Source: Phlebotomus papatasi | Lineage: Eukaryota; Arthropoda; Insecta; Diptera; Psychodidae | Direction of reading: 5' to 3' | DNA: 64,000 bases | Assembly: GCF_024763615.1 (NCBI RefSeq) | Contig: NC_077224.1 | Location: 44,898,712-44,962,711, forward strand | Shown here: in pieces, positions 10,796 to 20,568 of the stretch | Layout of the letters: the number at the start of each line of letters is the position of its first letter | How positions within the stretch are numbered: position 1 is the stretch's first letter | The notes under the pieces: model-generated | The model's database searches: none | Told to the model about the DNA's origin: nothing | Seen by the model: the letters and a program-made list of their open reading frames with translations, nothing else | Position numbers and translations under genes: made by a program

Positions 10796-12713
10796 ATGCC
10801 AAAGGGAATAAAAGAAAAGACCCATAAGGACAAGCCCTACTCTAAGGAAGGTCTTAGGAATGCCTTGCAGTGTGTACGAGATGGTTCTACCATAGCATAT
10901 GCATCCAAAACATTTAATGTCCCAAGAACAACACTGCACAACAAATTGTCTGGCAGATACCCGGAAGAGTGCCCCAATGGCAGGCCAACAATTCTTTCAA
11001 AAGAACAGGAAAAAGAACTTGTCAAATGGATCCTGGGATGTGCGGATGGCTGGCATCCCATCGGGAAGGAACAAGTTCTGGACAGCGTTAAACTCATCTG
11101 TGAGGTCTACAAAATTCCAAACCATTTTACAGCTGGAAGACCCGGAGACGTTTTGTTCAGGAATTTTCTTAAGCGTCATCCAGAGCTCAGCATGCGCAAG
11201 CCAAAATCCTTCTCATTGGAAAGAGCTACTGTTACTGCTGAAGACCTCACGGAATGGTTTCAGAATTGTCTTGGATATTTCACAGAACACAACCTTCTGA
11301 GCATTTCACCAGACCGTGTTTTTAATTGCGACGAAAGTGCCTTCTTTTTGACACCGGAAGATGGAAATGTCCTGTCCAGGAGAGGTTCACGTGTAGTTCC
11401 ATCTCTTAAAAATTCAGGACCGAAGCAATGTATTACACTCTTCATAGTGTCAGCTACTGGCGAACTTGCTCCTCCAATGGCTGTTCATAAAACTGACATT
11501 ACTCCAAAAATTGCCATTCACAACGCAGAAGGATGGAAAATGGGAACGTCACCACAAAGTGGCTGGATGGATGGGCCAATGGAGAATGGCAAACTTGTCA
11601 TCAGTGAAATACCAGCCTATGCACGTGGCCAAGGTTTTGAGTGCAGCCCTTAAGCATTTGGATCTTCCTAAAATTTCGAATAATGGCTTTCGAGGATGTG
11701 GTTTGGTGCCATTCAATCCTGATGTTGTGAATAGCATGGAAATCCTGAAGTCAAAGAAATCAGGGAATCAGGAAACGAATCTGTCAAATGATCAATCACT
11801 TCCTGAGAACGACGAGAGCATTGCGAATGCTTTTACAGCTTCTGACTATCAAGTAGCTCTGCGGATTATTGATCATCTCATCTCACCTGACACTCTCAGC
11901 AAGTTCAATGAATGTAAAAAAGATCGCATTTGGAGTGGAGCATTCGAAGATGAGAACTTGTTTGAGGTTTGGTGTAAAATAAATGAACGTTACGAACCTC
12001 AATCTCTTACATCAGCCTCGACCTCAATCTCCATTGACTACAGAAATACAGGAATTGATAACTTCTCCATCTCCAGATCAGGAAACTCAAATCAGTCAAG
12101 TGCTATTTCGGATTCTGGTCTGTTTGCAAATGAAGACACCAGTTTGAGGGAAGACATTTCACTGCAGGACTATATTGTCATTGAACCTGTTGACAATGGA
12201 CCCATCATCAGCACGGAAGACGCTGGTCTTTATTTCCCGAAAATTGTTTTCCAACATTCAGAGGAGTCCATTATCAATAACCAGCACGATCAGGCCACCG
12301 ACAATAATCCTTCAAATGATCCAGTCATCCCTGGAAACCAACTCTCTGCAACTTCTGAGACTCAACCGATCTTCGACACACTAAAACAATGCTATTTCTG
12401 GCCAGGAGAAATTCCAAAACGTCGTCAGAAGAAGAGGGTCAAAGCCAGCAATGTCAAACACCAGTATATTGTATCTTCCGAGGAAATTATCGCGGAACAG
12501 GAGGAAAAATTGAGGCAGGATTTACAAAAAAAGAAAGAAATTGCTGAACGGAAGTTGACCAGAGAGAGGAACAAAAAAAAGGCAGAAGAAAAGGAGATAA
12601 AACTAAAGGAGAAAAACATGGTAAAGGAAAAGGCTCAAATGCCAATTGAAGCTGAAAAGAAAAAACGTGGAAGGAAGTCAGCCAAGAAAACCGAGGAAAA
12701 ATCAAAGAATTGA
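10796..12713 (+). pseudogene. pogo/Tigger-type transposase with internal deletion and frameshift
   Basis: Translation from ATG 10796 begins MPKGIKEKTHKDKPYSKEGL. It then shows a Psq-type helix-turn-helix (about residues 15-60, ending RTTLHNKLSGRYP) and a CENP-B/Tc5-like DNA-binding region (about 65-140, with LVKWILGCADGWHPIGKEQV). The start of a DDE_1 domain follows, with the first catalytic Asp in FNCDESAFFL (~180). The frame runs through TSPQSGWMDGPM near 11580 and then loses homology, with a stop at 11651-11653. The rest of the protein resumes in another frame from about 11610: KHLDLP, then NNGFRGCGLVPFNPDVV, the usual end of the DDE domain. A lysine/glutamate-rich tail containing KKRGRKSAKK follows, with the stop at 12711-12713. 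The segment expected to hold the second and third acidic catalytic residues is absent, roughly 100-150 residues by family comparison. The copy should be inactive but retains DNA-binding modules. Confidence 0.9.
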
Positions 12714-13116
12714 GTGCAATCTTAAAATAAATAAAAATATAATATATATAATTAAATAATAAATTATTGAAATGAATTGATGGAATAAAACTCTAAAAAA
12801 ATGTTTTTGAAATAATATCTTCTCATTTTTATGCATTAAACTTTTCCTTAAAATGAGCATCCGAGTTTGATCGAATTCAACGGAGTTACATAAAAGCGTC
12901 GCAGTAACATTCTTGCGCATATATTAATATTATCGTAATTTTATTAATTTTCATCAATATTATTGCTAAAATTCTATTTCTATTATGATTCTAAATTAAA
13001 CAAAGAATAATTCTATTGATTTGGAATGGGGAAAAAATATTTCATCAGTCCAAAAACAAGCATTAAAGTCGAACTCTATGAAAAGTATCCGGATTACCTC
13101 TCTTTACTATATATTA

Positions 13117-14926
13117 GGTGAGATTCTTAACAATCTCACCTACTATAATCCTAACAAAATTTCATGTCGTCCGATCGACCTCAAACTTGGCCAAAATGTG
13201 TTTCGCCACTTCCTGATCACGAATATATATGTGGCTATTTTACGTTCCCGGCCGGCCGGCCGCTCTTTGGAGCTTAATAGCTCCTAAACTAAAAAAGATA
13301 TCGACTTGCGGTTTTCGACAAAGGTTATATATCGGGTGAAAATTGCAACTTGGTGCATAGACCCCCCACCCCCCACCCCTCCTTCCGCCATTTTGAAGAC
13401 CCCCCTTTTTTTGTTTTCTCAATAGCTCCGCCCCTATGGCATTCAGCGGACTCAAATTTTAGTATGTTATAGCTGGGCCTTAGAGCTTTCCATCAATACC
13501 AAACTTAAAGTCCCCCGACCCCCCTGACCCGAGCTATAAGGGTCCAAAAAAAATTTCTTAAAATGGCCATAACTCCGGTTCTAATTGTCAGAATTTAAAA
13601 AGTGAGGGCTTTTTGGAAAGCTCTCGTGAAATGCCACTTCCTCTTCTAACATCGCAAGTTCATAAAACCACCGCTAGGGGCGCTATTATTAAAAAGAACA
13701 TTTTTAAATCTTAAAAGTTAAATAACTCAAAAATTCCATTGTGCATCGGGCTGAAAATTTAGTATGTTGTAGCCGTTGATTATACCTATCAAACAAAAAA
13801 AACCTTAAGTCGATCCATAACCCCTGACCCGAGCTATAAGGGGTCAAAGTTCGAACATTGACCGGCCTCTATCTCCGGTTCTAATTAACATAGCGACCTA
13901 AATTTGACCTTTTTGGTTTCGTCTCGATGAGCACTTTCAGATGGAAGTTCAAAAAGTCACCACAGGTGGCGCTGTGATAGCGTCAAAATTCATCGCAATT
14001 CAAAGTCACTTTTCTCAAAAACGGCATTGTGCAAGTTAATGAAATTTTAGTATGTTGTAGTCCAGTCTAGGGCGTTTCCAAAATGGTGCGTATGCGCGCT
14101 GTGGTTAAAACAGAACCGGAGATATGAGGGGTCAAAGTTCACGAAATTCAAAAAATCATATCTCCGGTTCTATGTGACCGATTTTGATGAATGAGGGCTT
14201 AAACGAAAGATCTCACCAAATGCTACAACTTTCTAGAATGTTTGAACTTCGTGGGACCAACACTAGGGGCGCCACAGTCGAAAAACCAATTTCAATATCA
14301 CATAACCTCAATTATCTCGACTGTCGCTGAACCGATTTTGATGATTACTTCGACATAATTGTAGAGAACATTTGTCTCTACATTTCGTCCATACATCATT
14401 TTCCACTCAGACTACGCTATCACTCCGATTTTGCCGTTTAAGTGTGAAAAAATTGATTTTTCCCATAATAACGCTTTGAAATCACTCAGATGGCAATTTG
14501 ACTGCCTCTACTCCACCAAGACACTTAAAATAGGGGTTTAAATGGAAAGTCCCGCAAAATACAACAATTCTTTGATTTAGTTGAAGTTCAACAAATGAAC
14601 ACTTGGGGCACTCTGGATGAAAAAACGAGTTAAGAAACAAAAAAACCTCGCTTAACTTGGCTTCTGAGTAATCGATGAGTTCAAGTTCTACGGCAAAATT
14701 ATAGAGAACATTCTGGTCTACATTTCACCCATATAACACTTTTCTGTCAGTTCATCCAAATTCTTGACATTTTGGTTCAAATACAAAACTTGTATAATTT
14801 CACGAATTTGATTCAAGATAACTGAATGGCGTCTCCCAACTTCAGCTCTAAATTGAATTTGCATGCACTCCGAGTTAGCTCACGTTAAGAATCTCACCTA
14901 CATAAGCCGGTTAGGATTATCTGTCC
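13117..14926 (-). mobile_element. Helentron-like non-autonomous element, copy A (1.81 kb)
   Basis: Its left edge is a perfect hairpin GGTGAGATT-loop-AATCTCACC at 13117-13140, followed by ATAATCCTAAC. The other edge carries GTTAAGAATCTCACC then GGTTAGGATTATCTGTCC (ends 14926). The inverted repeats are therefore asymmetric. The left flank ends in ATT and the right flank starts with a T-run, inside the TAGGGTAAAGTG MITE. The interior has a (CCGG)n tract near 13250 and four diverged ~300-bp modules. No protein is encoded. Strand is assigned so that the hairpin is the 3' end. Helentron/HINE assignment is inference from hairpin, asymmetric repeats and TT target. Confidence 0.75.
13668..13684. promoter_or_regulatory. 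CTCF-like motif, module 1 of copy A
   Basis: The sequence CCACCGCTAGGGGCGCT closely resembles the CTCF core (CCASYAGRKGGCGC type). The same position holds CACCACAGGTGGCGCT at 13958-13973 (module 2) and CCAACACTAGGGGCGCC at 14257-14273 (module 3). A decayed AACACTTGGGGCACT lies near 14598-14612 (module 4). Binding is a prediction by eye. Confidence 0.4.
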
Positions 14927-15118
14927 CTTTTTAATGCTTTAGTTTTATAATTTGGTTCCTTGTGCTTAAAAACAAATTTTGTACTGTATTTATCAAGAAA
15001 AAAACCATGTCCAACTTGTACCGACAAATTGTCCAACTTGTAACACTAATTCCAAATTATATCACTTTACCATATAGCCTATGATTGACGTTTTACACTT
15101 TATAGAAGATTGGATCCC
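14927..15118. other. Right remnant of the split MITE plus short spacer
   Basis: Positions 14928-15074 are the right part of the TAGGGTAAAGTG-family MITE, with GTCCAACTTGTA repeated. Positions 15075-15118 are spacer before the next inverted-repeat element. Confidence 0.7.
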
Positions 15119-15343
15119 TAGGGGAAAGCTTTTAGGCTTCGCATATACCTATTGGCTTTGAACATTTCATATTATTTCCATATTCTTTTAAATATTCTGA
15201 CCTAATTTTTTGATGAAATATATGACTTAACACTAGCTATTAAAATATTATATTGCGTCTAGATCAGAATCATTAAAGGGATATGGGAAAAATATGAAAT
15301 GCTTCAAGCCAGAGTATGTGCGAATCCTAAAATACTTTCCCTA
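15119..15343. repeat. MITE with long inverted repeats (TAGGGGAAAGCTTTTAGG)
   Basis: The left arm reads TAGGGGAAAGCTTTTAGG and continues CTTCGCATATACC...GGCTTTGAACATTTCATA. The right arm is the inverted, diverged partner: TATGAAATGCTTCAAGCC...TGTGCGAATCCTAAAATACT, then TTCCCTA. The arms are about 70 bp. TA flanks both sides. A truncated relative is at 60-120. Confidence 0.75.
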
Positions 15344-15544
15344 TCCATACGAAAACAGTTTTACTCATATCATAATTGACCATTTTAAAAAGATCTTTTG
15401 ATTCACTTTTATCATTTCGCGAGAAGTTATCCAAAGTTAACGCTAGGATAGTTCACATCACGTCAATTTTGATAATATTTTTCCTCATTTTCTTACCTAA
15501 TTTGCATTCTAGAAGATAAACTCTTTTCATTAATAGTTACACTA

Positions 15545-15900
15545 CACAGTAAAAAATTTTCCGCTGCTTTACCATGATTTTCATTGTAAATTTTACATTA
15601 AACATGTAATCGTGTGTACTAATACACATTTGTGTAATTTGTACACATTTTGTCTAAAAACTGTGTAATTTGTACACCGTGTTGTTTGAAAACTGTGTAA
15701 TTTTACACGAAATATGTAAGAAAATATACAAAACTGTGTAATCATTCCCGGTTGATTACACGGTTTACAATTACATAAAATTTAAATTACACATTTTCAG
15801 ATTACACGTTTTGTTGAAATACATAATTCGTGTAACTTTAGAAGAATAATCGTGGTAAAAAAGCAAACCAATGATTATCCTTGTAATTTTTTTTACTGTG
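15545..15900. repeat. MITE with CACAGTAAAAAA ends and repeated GTGTAAT words
   Basis: It starts CACAGTAAAAAATTTTCC and ends GTAATTTTTTTTACTGTG. Inside, the words TGTGTAATTTGTACAC and TTACACAG/TGTGTAAT recur many times on both strands. This suggests a foldback or an expanded short-motif element. It has no coding capacity. Confidence 0.65.
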
Positions 15901-15965
15901 TACATAAATAAATGTTATTTGTAATGAATTAATGTAAAGAATTTAAATTGAGTGACTGTTACTGT

Positions 15966-16360
15966 GTTATCACACTTGCTCATTAAAATTTTAATATGAT
16001 TTCATTAATTGTCGCTGGTGAGAGTCCAAATGTGTAATTTGTGTGTTTGTATCATTTTATATTCAAAATTTGATCTACTTGTTGATAAAAAGATAGACTT
16101 GGCCCGCAATTTGATATAAATTGATTTATAGCATTAATGCGAAAAATTAATGCGATTTTCTCTTTAATTTTTTAATGTGAAAAATATTTATGCTTCAGGT
16201 AAATTTAAATTTATTTTTGCAGGCCAAGTCCACTTCTTTATCAATAAATAGAAAAACCCCAAATGTTAAGTGACTCAAAGATACAAATAACATATTTGGA
16301 CGCTCACAAGCGACAATTAATGTGACTCACATTAAAATTTTAATGTGCAAGTGTGATAAC
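15966..16360. repeat. Foldback element with ~90-bp inverted arms
   Basis: The left arm starts GTTATCACACTTGCTCATTA and continues TTTTAAT...TTAATTGTCGC...GAGAGTCCAAATGTG. The right arm is its inverse, ending AATGTGCAAGTGTGATAAC at 16360. The centre contains a second pair: GATAAAAAGATAGACTTGGCC (~16084) and GGCCAAGTCCACTTCTTTATC (~16223). The whole element is a nested palindrome of about 395 bp. Confidence 0.75.
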
Positions 16361-17149
16361 GCCGTTAAAATGCGTTTATGATAGTATCTCTCTGCGTCTC
16401 CTTAATAGATAATTTATTATTCTTTGCACAATAATCATGAGTTGAGATAGCCTACATGTTTAAGACGCGGTGAATTATTCTTCGATTATTTAAATAAATA
16501 TTTCAAAAACACTAGTTATTTTAATAAAATCTATACATTATTATAAATAAATTATACTAAATCTTGACAATAGAGGTCCAAGAGTAATTCAGCAAATTTA
16601 TTTAAATCATCTTACTGTTTAAATTTTTAATTACTTGTTCTTTTTAATCTTAAAACTATTTATTCGTTTTATTCTTTATCCAGTTTTACTTATTGTAAAG
16701 GCAAAAACATATGTGGTCACTAAAATATTTCATTTTGACCAGTAAGCTATTTAATTTCAATCAGAAAAAATGTAAAATTTATCAAAAAGAACTTTAAACC
16801 TTATCTAGGATTCCTAGATAGTTTAAAATTCAAAACGTTCTAATTCGACTGAAGATTCGGACACCTCAAGAAGTTTGAGGCATTAGACTAGCTATTAAAA
16901 TATAATACTATATTGGGTTAAATTCATTAAAAATATATTGAAAAAGTTAGTTGTTCAAAGCTTTAGTCGTACGAAGATAGCGCGCTTTCCCCTAATGCCT
17001 AATGTGCTACAGTCTAGTAATTAACATAGGGGCCAATTAGGCCAAATAGTAAAGAATAGTGACTTAATATACTCAGTTACTTAATGCAAGACGACTTTAA
17101 TTGAAAATGCCTTTAAACTTCCCTTTCTACCTTTCCGATCCAGAATTGT
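16361..17149. other. AT-rich DNA, no gene seen
   Basis: Very AT-rich sequence. Text at 16890-16985 (ACTAGCTATTAAAATAT...) is a diverged relative of 15230-15300. No other feature was recognised. Confidence 0.45.
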
Positions 17150-17363
17150 TAGGGGAAAGTACCCCCCTTCGAACGTTCATACCTTCGAATAATCTGAATT
17201 TTTTTTTATTTTTCCTAAGAGAATTATACTTACATAATTATCACGCAATTGTGTATTATCAAGCTAACAAATATTTAGTAAAAATGTGCAAGTCTAAGAA
17301 ATATAAAAGAAAATTCACATTATTCGAAAGCATGAACGTTCGAAGGGAGAGTACTTTCTCCTA
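17150..17363. repeat. MITE, TAGGGGAAAGTAC/TTCGAACGTTC family, copy 1
   Basis: The left end TAGGGGAAAGTACCCCCCTT continues CGAACGTTCATACCTTCGAATAAT. The right end is inverted: ATTATTCGAAAGCATGAACG...GAGTACTTTCTCCTA. The arms are about 45 bp, with TA at the edges and a total of 214 bp. The other copies are 54168-54393 and 56869-57042. The apparent 88-codon frame here is a by-product. Confidence 0.85.
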
Positions 17364-17525
17364 CTAAATAAAATTCAAAAATTTTATTTTTTGTGTTTCT
17401 TTATTATTATCATTATGACTTTAAATAATTTTTTTCTAGTTTTTCAGTCTCAGTTTTTTTTAAATAAAAATTATTAACAATTCCAATACGTTCTATTAAA
17501 TTTAATTTTATTTAATTTTGGTACG

Positions 17526-17665
17526 TTATTACCCCTTCAAGGACGAGAGGGTAAAATACTGGAGGTCAGAAAAAATCACTATTTTTTAGTTCATTTAGAG
17601 AAAAATATAACTTTAGAAAAAGAGGTTTTGGGACACCGGTGTCCCTATCGTCCTTAAAGGGTTAA
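17526..17665. repeat. Short TTAA-target MITE, copy 2 of the ACACCGGTGTCC type
   Basis: The right end reads GGACACCGGTGTCCCTATCG then TCCTTAAAGGGTTAA. The left end is a diverged TTACCCCTTCAAGGACGA. The terminal TTAACCCTTTAAGGAC and the palindrome ACACCGGTGTCC are shared with 6018-8592 and 49501-50030. About 140 bp, an internally deleted family member. Confidence 0.7.
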
Positions 17666-19250
17666 ACAAAATTCAACACTAAGAATACAAATAATAATAC
17701 AATACTAAGAAAGGATATTTTAAGAGCGTACAAATAAAATACAAAAAAACTTCAAGTTCATTCCAGAAATCTTTTGTTTAGTTTTAGACAGAACTGAATG
17801 TTTAGTTTAATTTTTGGAATTAAATGTTTACTTGATATGCAACGTATGTAAGCTTTACTAAATAATGGAATGCACAATCAGTTGCTAAATAATATTTAGT
17901 ATTTAGTTGCAATTCTGCTTTCAACCTTTCTCACTGATTAATTTTATAAACCACAGTTTTTCTAACATACCTTATATACATAAATATCAACACGTTCTTG
18001 AGTTAATTTTCCAATCAAATATGATTAACATGAAGAGCCTTTATAAATTACAAATCAAATCATCACTCAAACGCTACTGAACTTCACAAGTGCTTCATTA
18101 ACTGATAATATAGTGAGTGTCATTGAGAATTTCCCCATCAGAGATATGAAGGGTGGAAAAAGTTGTATCGAAAAAAAAACGGCAAGACTATCACTTTCTT
18201 TTTGTCGTTGATATTTTGGTAGAGAATTCCAGTTTTTATGCTAGTTCTTGTCGCTCCTTGCGATAGAGAGTTACAGATTCTGAGAGTTGATACCCAGAGA
18301 AAAATCATAGAATGGGAATGAATTGGATGAAAAAATAGCCAAGGATGTTGTTCATCTTATCAGAAAACGCCTACAATTTTTTTTATCATCAAATGATATA
18401 TTGCCAAATTTTTCTGTGTAGCAAAATTCAGTTTTTGATAGTGTTGCTTTTAGTGTTTCTTTTTAATAGGCGAGATGAAAAATCCAACACTCACGGATCT
18501 AATCACTTGAAACCAAAACTGTATATATTCCAATACTTATCAGGGAAATAGTCACTGAAAGCACAATAATTATTACGAAATATAAATAAATTTATCATGA
18601 AAACAATCATGATAGTGTAACTTTTTGTTTAATGTCCATAGTGAAAATTTATCATTGTTGAAAATCACATCCAGAGAAATCGATTGGCCCCGGATTTAGT
18701 TGACAAACATCGTAAATTCGCGATAAAACCGTTATATGACTAACTACATTGGTGAATGATGCATAAAATAAAATATATACGCATGTTATATTTTCCTGGC
18801 TTCGAGTTACTCAAAATGGGGACAATAAAATTCCAACTTTTATATGCTGTACCACCGTGAAAATCATATTAATATTCCTCTTCATTTCCTTTACTTCTTC
18901 AAAACTAGTTTAATCGTGCTGTATAGCATTCAAGTGCCGTACTATTGTAATGCTTAACTAATCTCTTTTATATATGTTTGGAAAAATTTAAATTGGATTT
19001 TTCTTTTAAATTCAATCAAATGAAATATATCAGCAAAGTTTTCTCTGGAGATTGATAAATATATATATATATACATATTACATGGCTAAAATATTGTGAA
19101 TTGTTCTCACAATTTTTTATATAGCATATTTTAATTTTTGTACATAACATCTCTATAAAAGTTTCTAACTGAAATTCTAATTTTAAATTGTCCCCTCCTG
19201 TGAAACCTATCATTGAGTTAAAGCGCCATCTGATATTTAATGAGTAATTG
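17666..19250. other. AT-rich unique DNA with a (TA)n microsatellite
   Basis: No gene or clear inverted repeat. A short (TA)n tract lies at about 19057-19073. Short frames (18345-18551, 19016-19213) look like chance frames in AT-rich DNA. Confidence 0.5.
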
Positions 19251-19695
19251 CACAGAAAAAAATATTTAGTAGAATTGTACGTAAATATTTGTAAATTCCT
19301 ACTGGGAACTTACAAAGTGTTCGTAACTCGTGTAACCTACTAAAAAGTTTATAAATGTTTGTAGTTTTTTCGCAAACATTTTTCGTAACATCACCACTTA
19401 ACGAGCATCCTTTGTGCTTTTAAAAACATTCGTACGTAAATTTTCGTAAATACACAAAAAAGGTCGTGGAATTTTGTCAATTGTTCGTAAAGTTTTGCTA
19501 AAGAAGCAAGAATGTTTGTAAAACAAATAAATATGCTGGTCAAGTTGTCATTCTACAAACAATGTTTGTAAAACCTTTTCAAACCTTTATATGAACTTTT
19601 CTATGGGGGTATACAATTTACGAACACTTCGTAACTCTACAGTAGGAATTCACAAACATTTACGAATAATTTTACGAAATATTTATATTTTGGTG
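19251..19695. repeat. Foldback MITE, CACAGAAAAAAATATTT ends
   Basis: The left end CACAGAAAAAAATATTTAGT continues with ACGTAAATATTTGTAAATTC and TTACAAAGTGTTCG. The right end contains the inverse: CGAACACTTCGTAA, GGAATTCACAAACATTTACG, and AAATATTTATATTTTGGTG. TTCGTAA and TTTGTAAA words recur throughout, so the element is built of a short repeated motif. 445 bp. Confidence 0.7.
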
Positions 19696-19875
19696 TATAT
19701 ACATATTTTATTATAAAAAATTTTTATTATGGGCTTTATGGGAAGTGCTTGAGATGGTGAGGCATAATGTGTTAAAAATAATGGATTTTGTAGATTCACA
19801 GAAGACAAGAAACCTCCTAAAGCATTTTTGGACTAACCTACAACACTATTTTTGCACTCCTGCAGTGTTACTATA

Positions 19876-20122
19876 CACTGAGAAGAAAAGAGGGTGCGAT
19901 TAACTTTTTTTCCTCGTAACTTTAACACTTTTTAGGTGTCAAAATATATCAACATTTTTTAATGCTAACACCTTTTTAAGGGTAAACTTAACATGAAAAA
20001 GGGTTAATTTAACCCCTAATACACCTAAAGAGAGTAATATTTACACCGATTTCGGACCAATAATGCAGGGTAAAATTAACATTTCCGGAATGTTATTTTA
20101 ACTTTTTCGGATTTCTCTCAGT
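19876..20122. repeat. CACTGAGA-ended MITE, copy 1
   Basis: It begins CACTGAGAAGAAAAGAGGGT and ends TTTTTCGGATTTCTCTCAGT. Its interior (ACTTTTTAGGTGT, AACCCCTAATACACCTAAA, TTTACACCGATTTCGGA) is shared with 41449-41702 and 59009-59271. Terminal inverted repeats are short (CACTGAGA). No target duplication is convincing. Non-coding. Confidence 0.8.
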
Positions 20123-20289
20123 CAATGTAGGGATACCTTGACAAAGTTTCAATCTTTCTAAATGTACCAACTACTAATAAAAACCGTTAATTCGAATCAA
20201 TCCAGCACATTGAAAACTAATGAAATATCGTTAAGAAAAATTAATTGATTCTTACAAACCTTTTTTTTATTTTCACTTAAAAAAATATT

Positions 20290-20509
20290 TAGGGAAAACT
20301 GAGGCACCACCAAACACGGGGTGGCATCAAAACACTAATTTTTATTTCTAAACCACTTGGACTATCTCGACCATTTCTTCAGTGGACAGGCATCCCTATA
20401 TAAATGTCTATAAATTTTTATAAGTCTTGTCTTTGAAGTCGAATATCCTATTAAAAAATTGCAATGTTTGGTGCTACCCCGTGTTTGGTGGTGCCCCAGT
20501 TTCCCCTTA
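20290..20509. repeat. MITE, TAGGGRAAACTGRGGCACC family, intact copy
   Basis: The left arm has AAAACTGAGGCACCACC then AAACACGGGGTGGCA. The right arm is inverted: GTGCTACCCCGTGTTTGG then TGGTGCCCCAGTTTCCCC. The arms are about 45 bp and the total is about 220 bp. Other copies: 27165-27383, 38415-38619 and 39180-41215. This copy shows the empty site (CACTAATTTTTATTTC) for the Helentron-like insertion in the last of these. Confidence 0.88.
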
Positions 20510-20568
20510 TGCAGCACACCATACAGTCATCGCCGTCATAGCGTTATTTCAAACCTTCAGAGCGTAAC

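Larger units (their letters stand above)
10283..13109 (+). mobile_element. pogo-like (Tc1/mariner superfamily) DNA transposon, 2.8 kb
   Basis: The ends are placed by comparison with the uninterrupted MITE: TATA lies on both sides (10281-10284 and 13108-13111). The element termini read AGTAAGG at the left and TTACT at the right, giving short imperfect inverted repeats that share TAA and TCCG words. Longer subterminal inverted repeats are at 10294-10324 (TGTAACTCCG to ACTCGGATGC) and 12857-12890 (GCATCCGAGT to CGGAGTTACA). It encodes a broken pogo-type transposase. A TA target agrees with the superfamily. The exact terminal base is uncertain by 2 bp. Confidence 0.85.
10213..15074. repeat. MITE, TAGGGTAAAGTG family, split copy hosting two large insertions
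   Basis: The left piece (TAGGGTAAAGTGGTACAAGT to TTTATTTGTATA, 10213-10284) and the right piece (TTTTTAATGCTTTAG to CACTTTACCATA, 14928-15074) together reconstitute the 255-bp element seen intact, in reverse orientation, at 2872-3126. Everything between is a pogo-like transposon followed by a Helentron-like element. Confidence 0.85.

Noticed and set aside
13117..14926. Interpreting the 1.8-kb family as an ordinary terminal-inverted-repeat transposon
   Set aside because: The inverted repeats are offset from one terminus, the other end is a self-contained hairpin, and the known empty sites show no clear target duplication beyond T residues. The alternative is kept open.
15545..15900. CRISPR-like array of GTGTAAT/TTACAC words
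   Set aside because: The words are irregularly spaced, on both strands and inside inverted termini. This is a eukaryotic foldback element with an expanded motif.
19057..19073. (TA)n tract as a possible TATA promoter
   Set aside because: It is a simple microsatellite without a supporting initiator, downstream frame or transcript signal.
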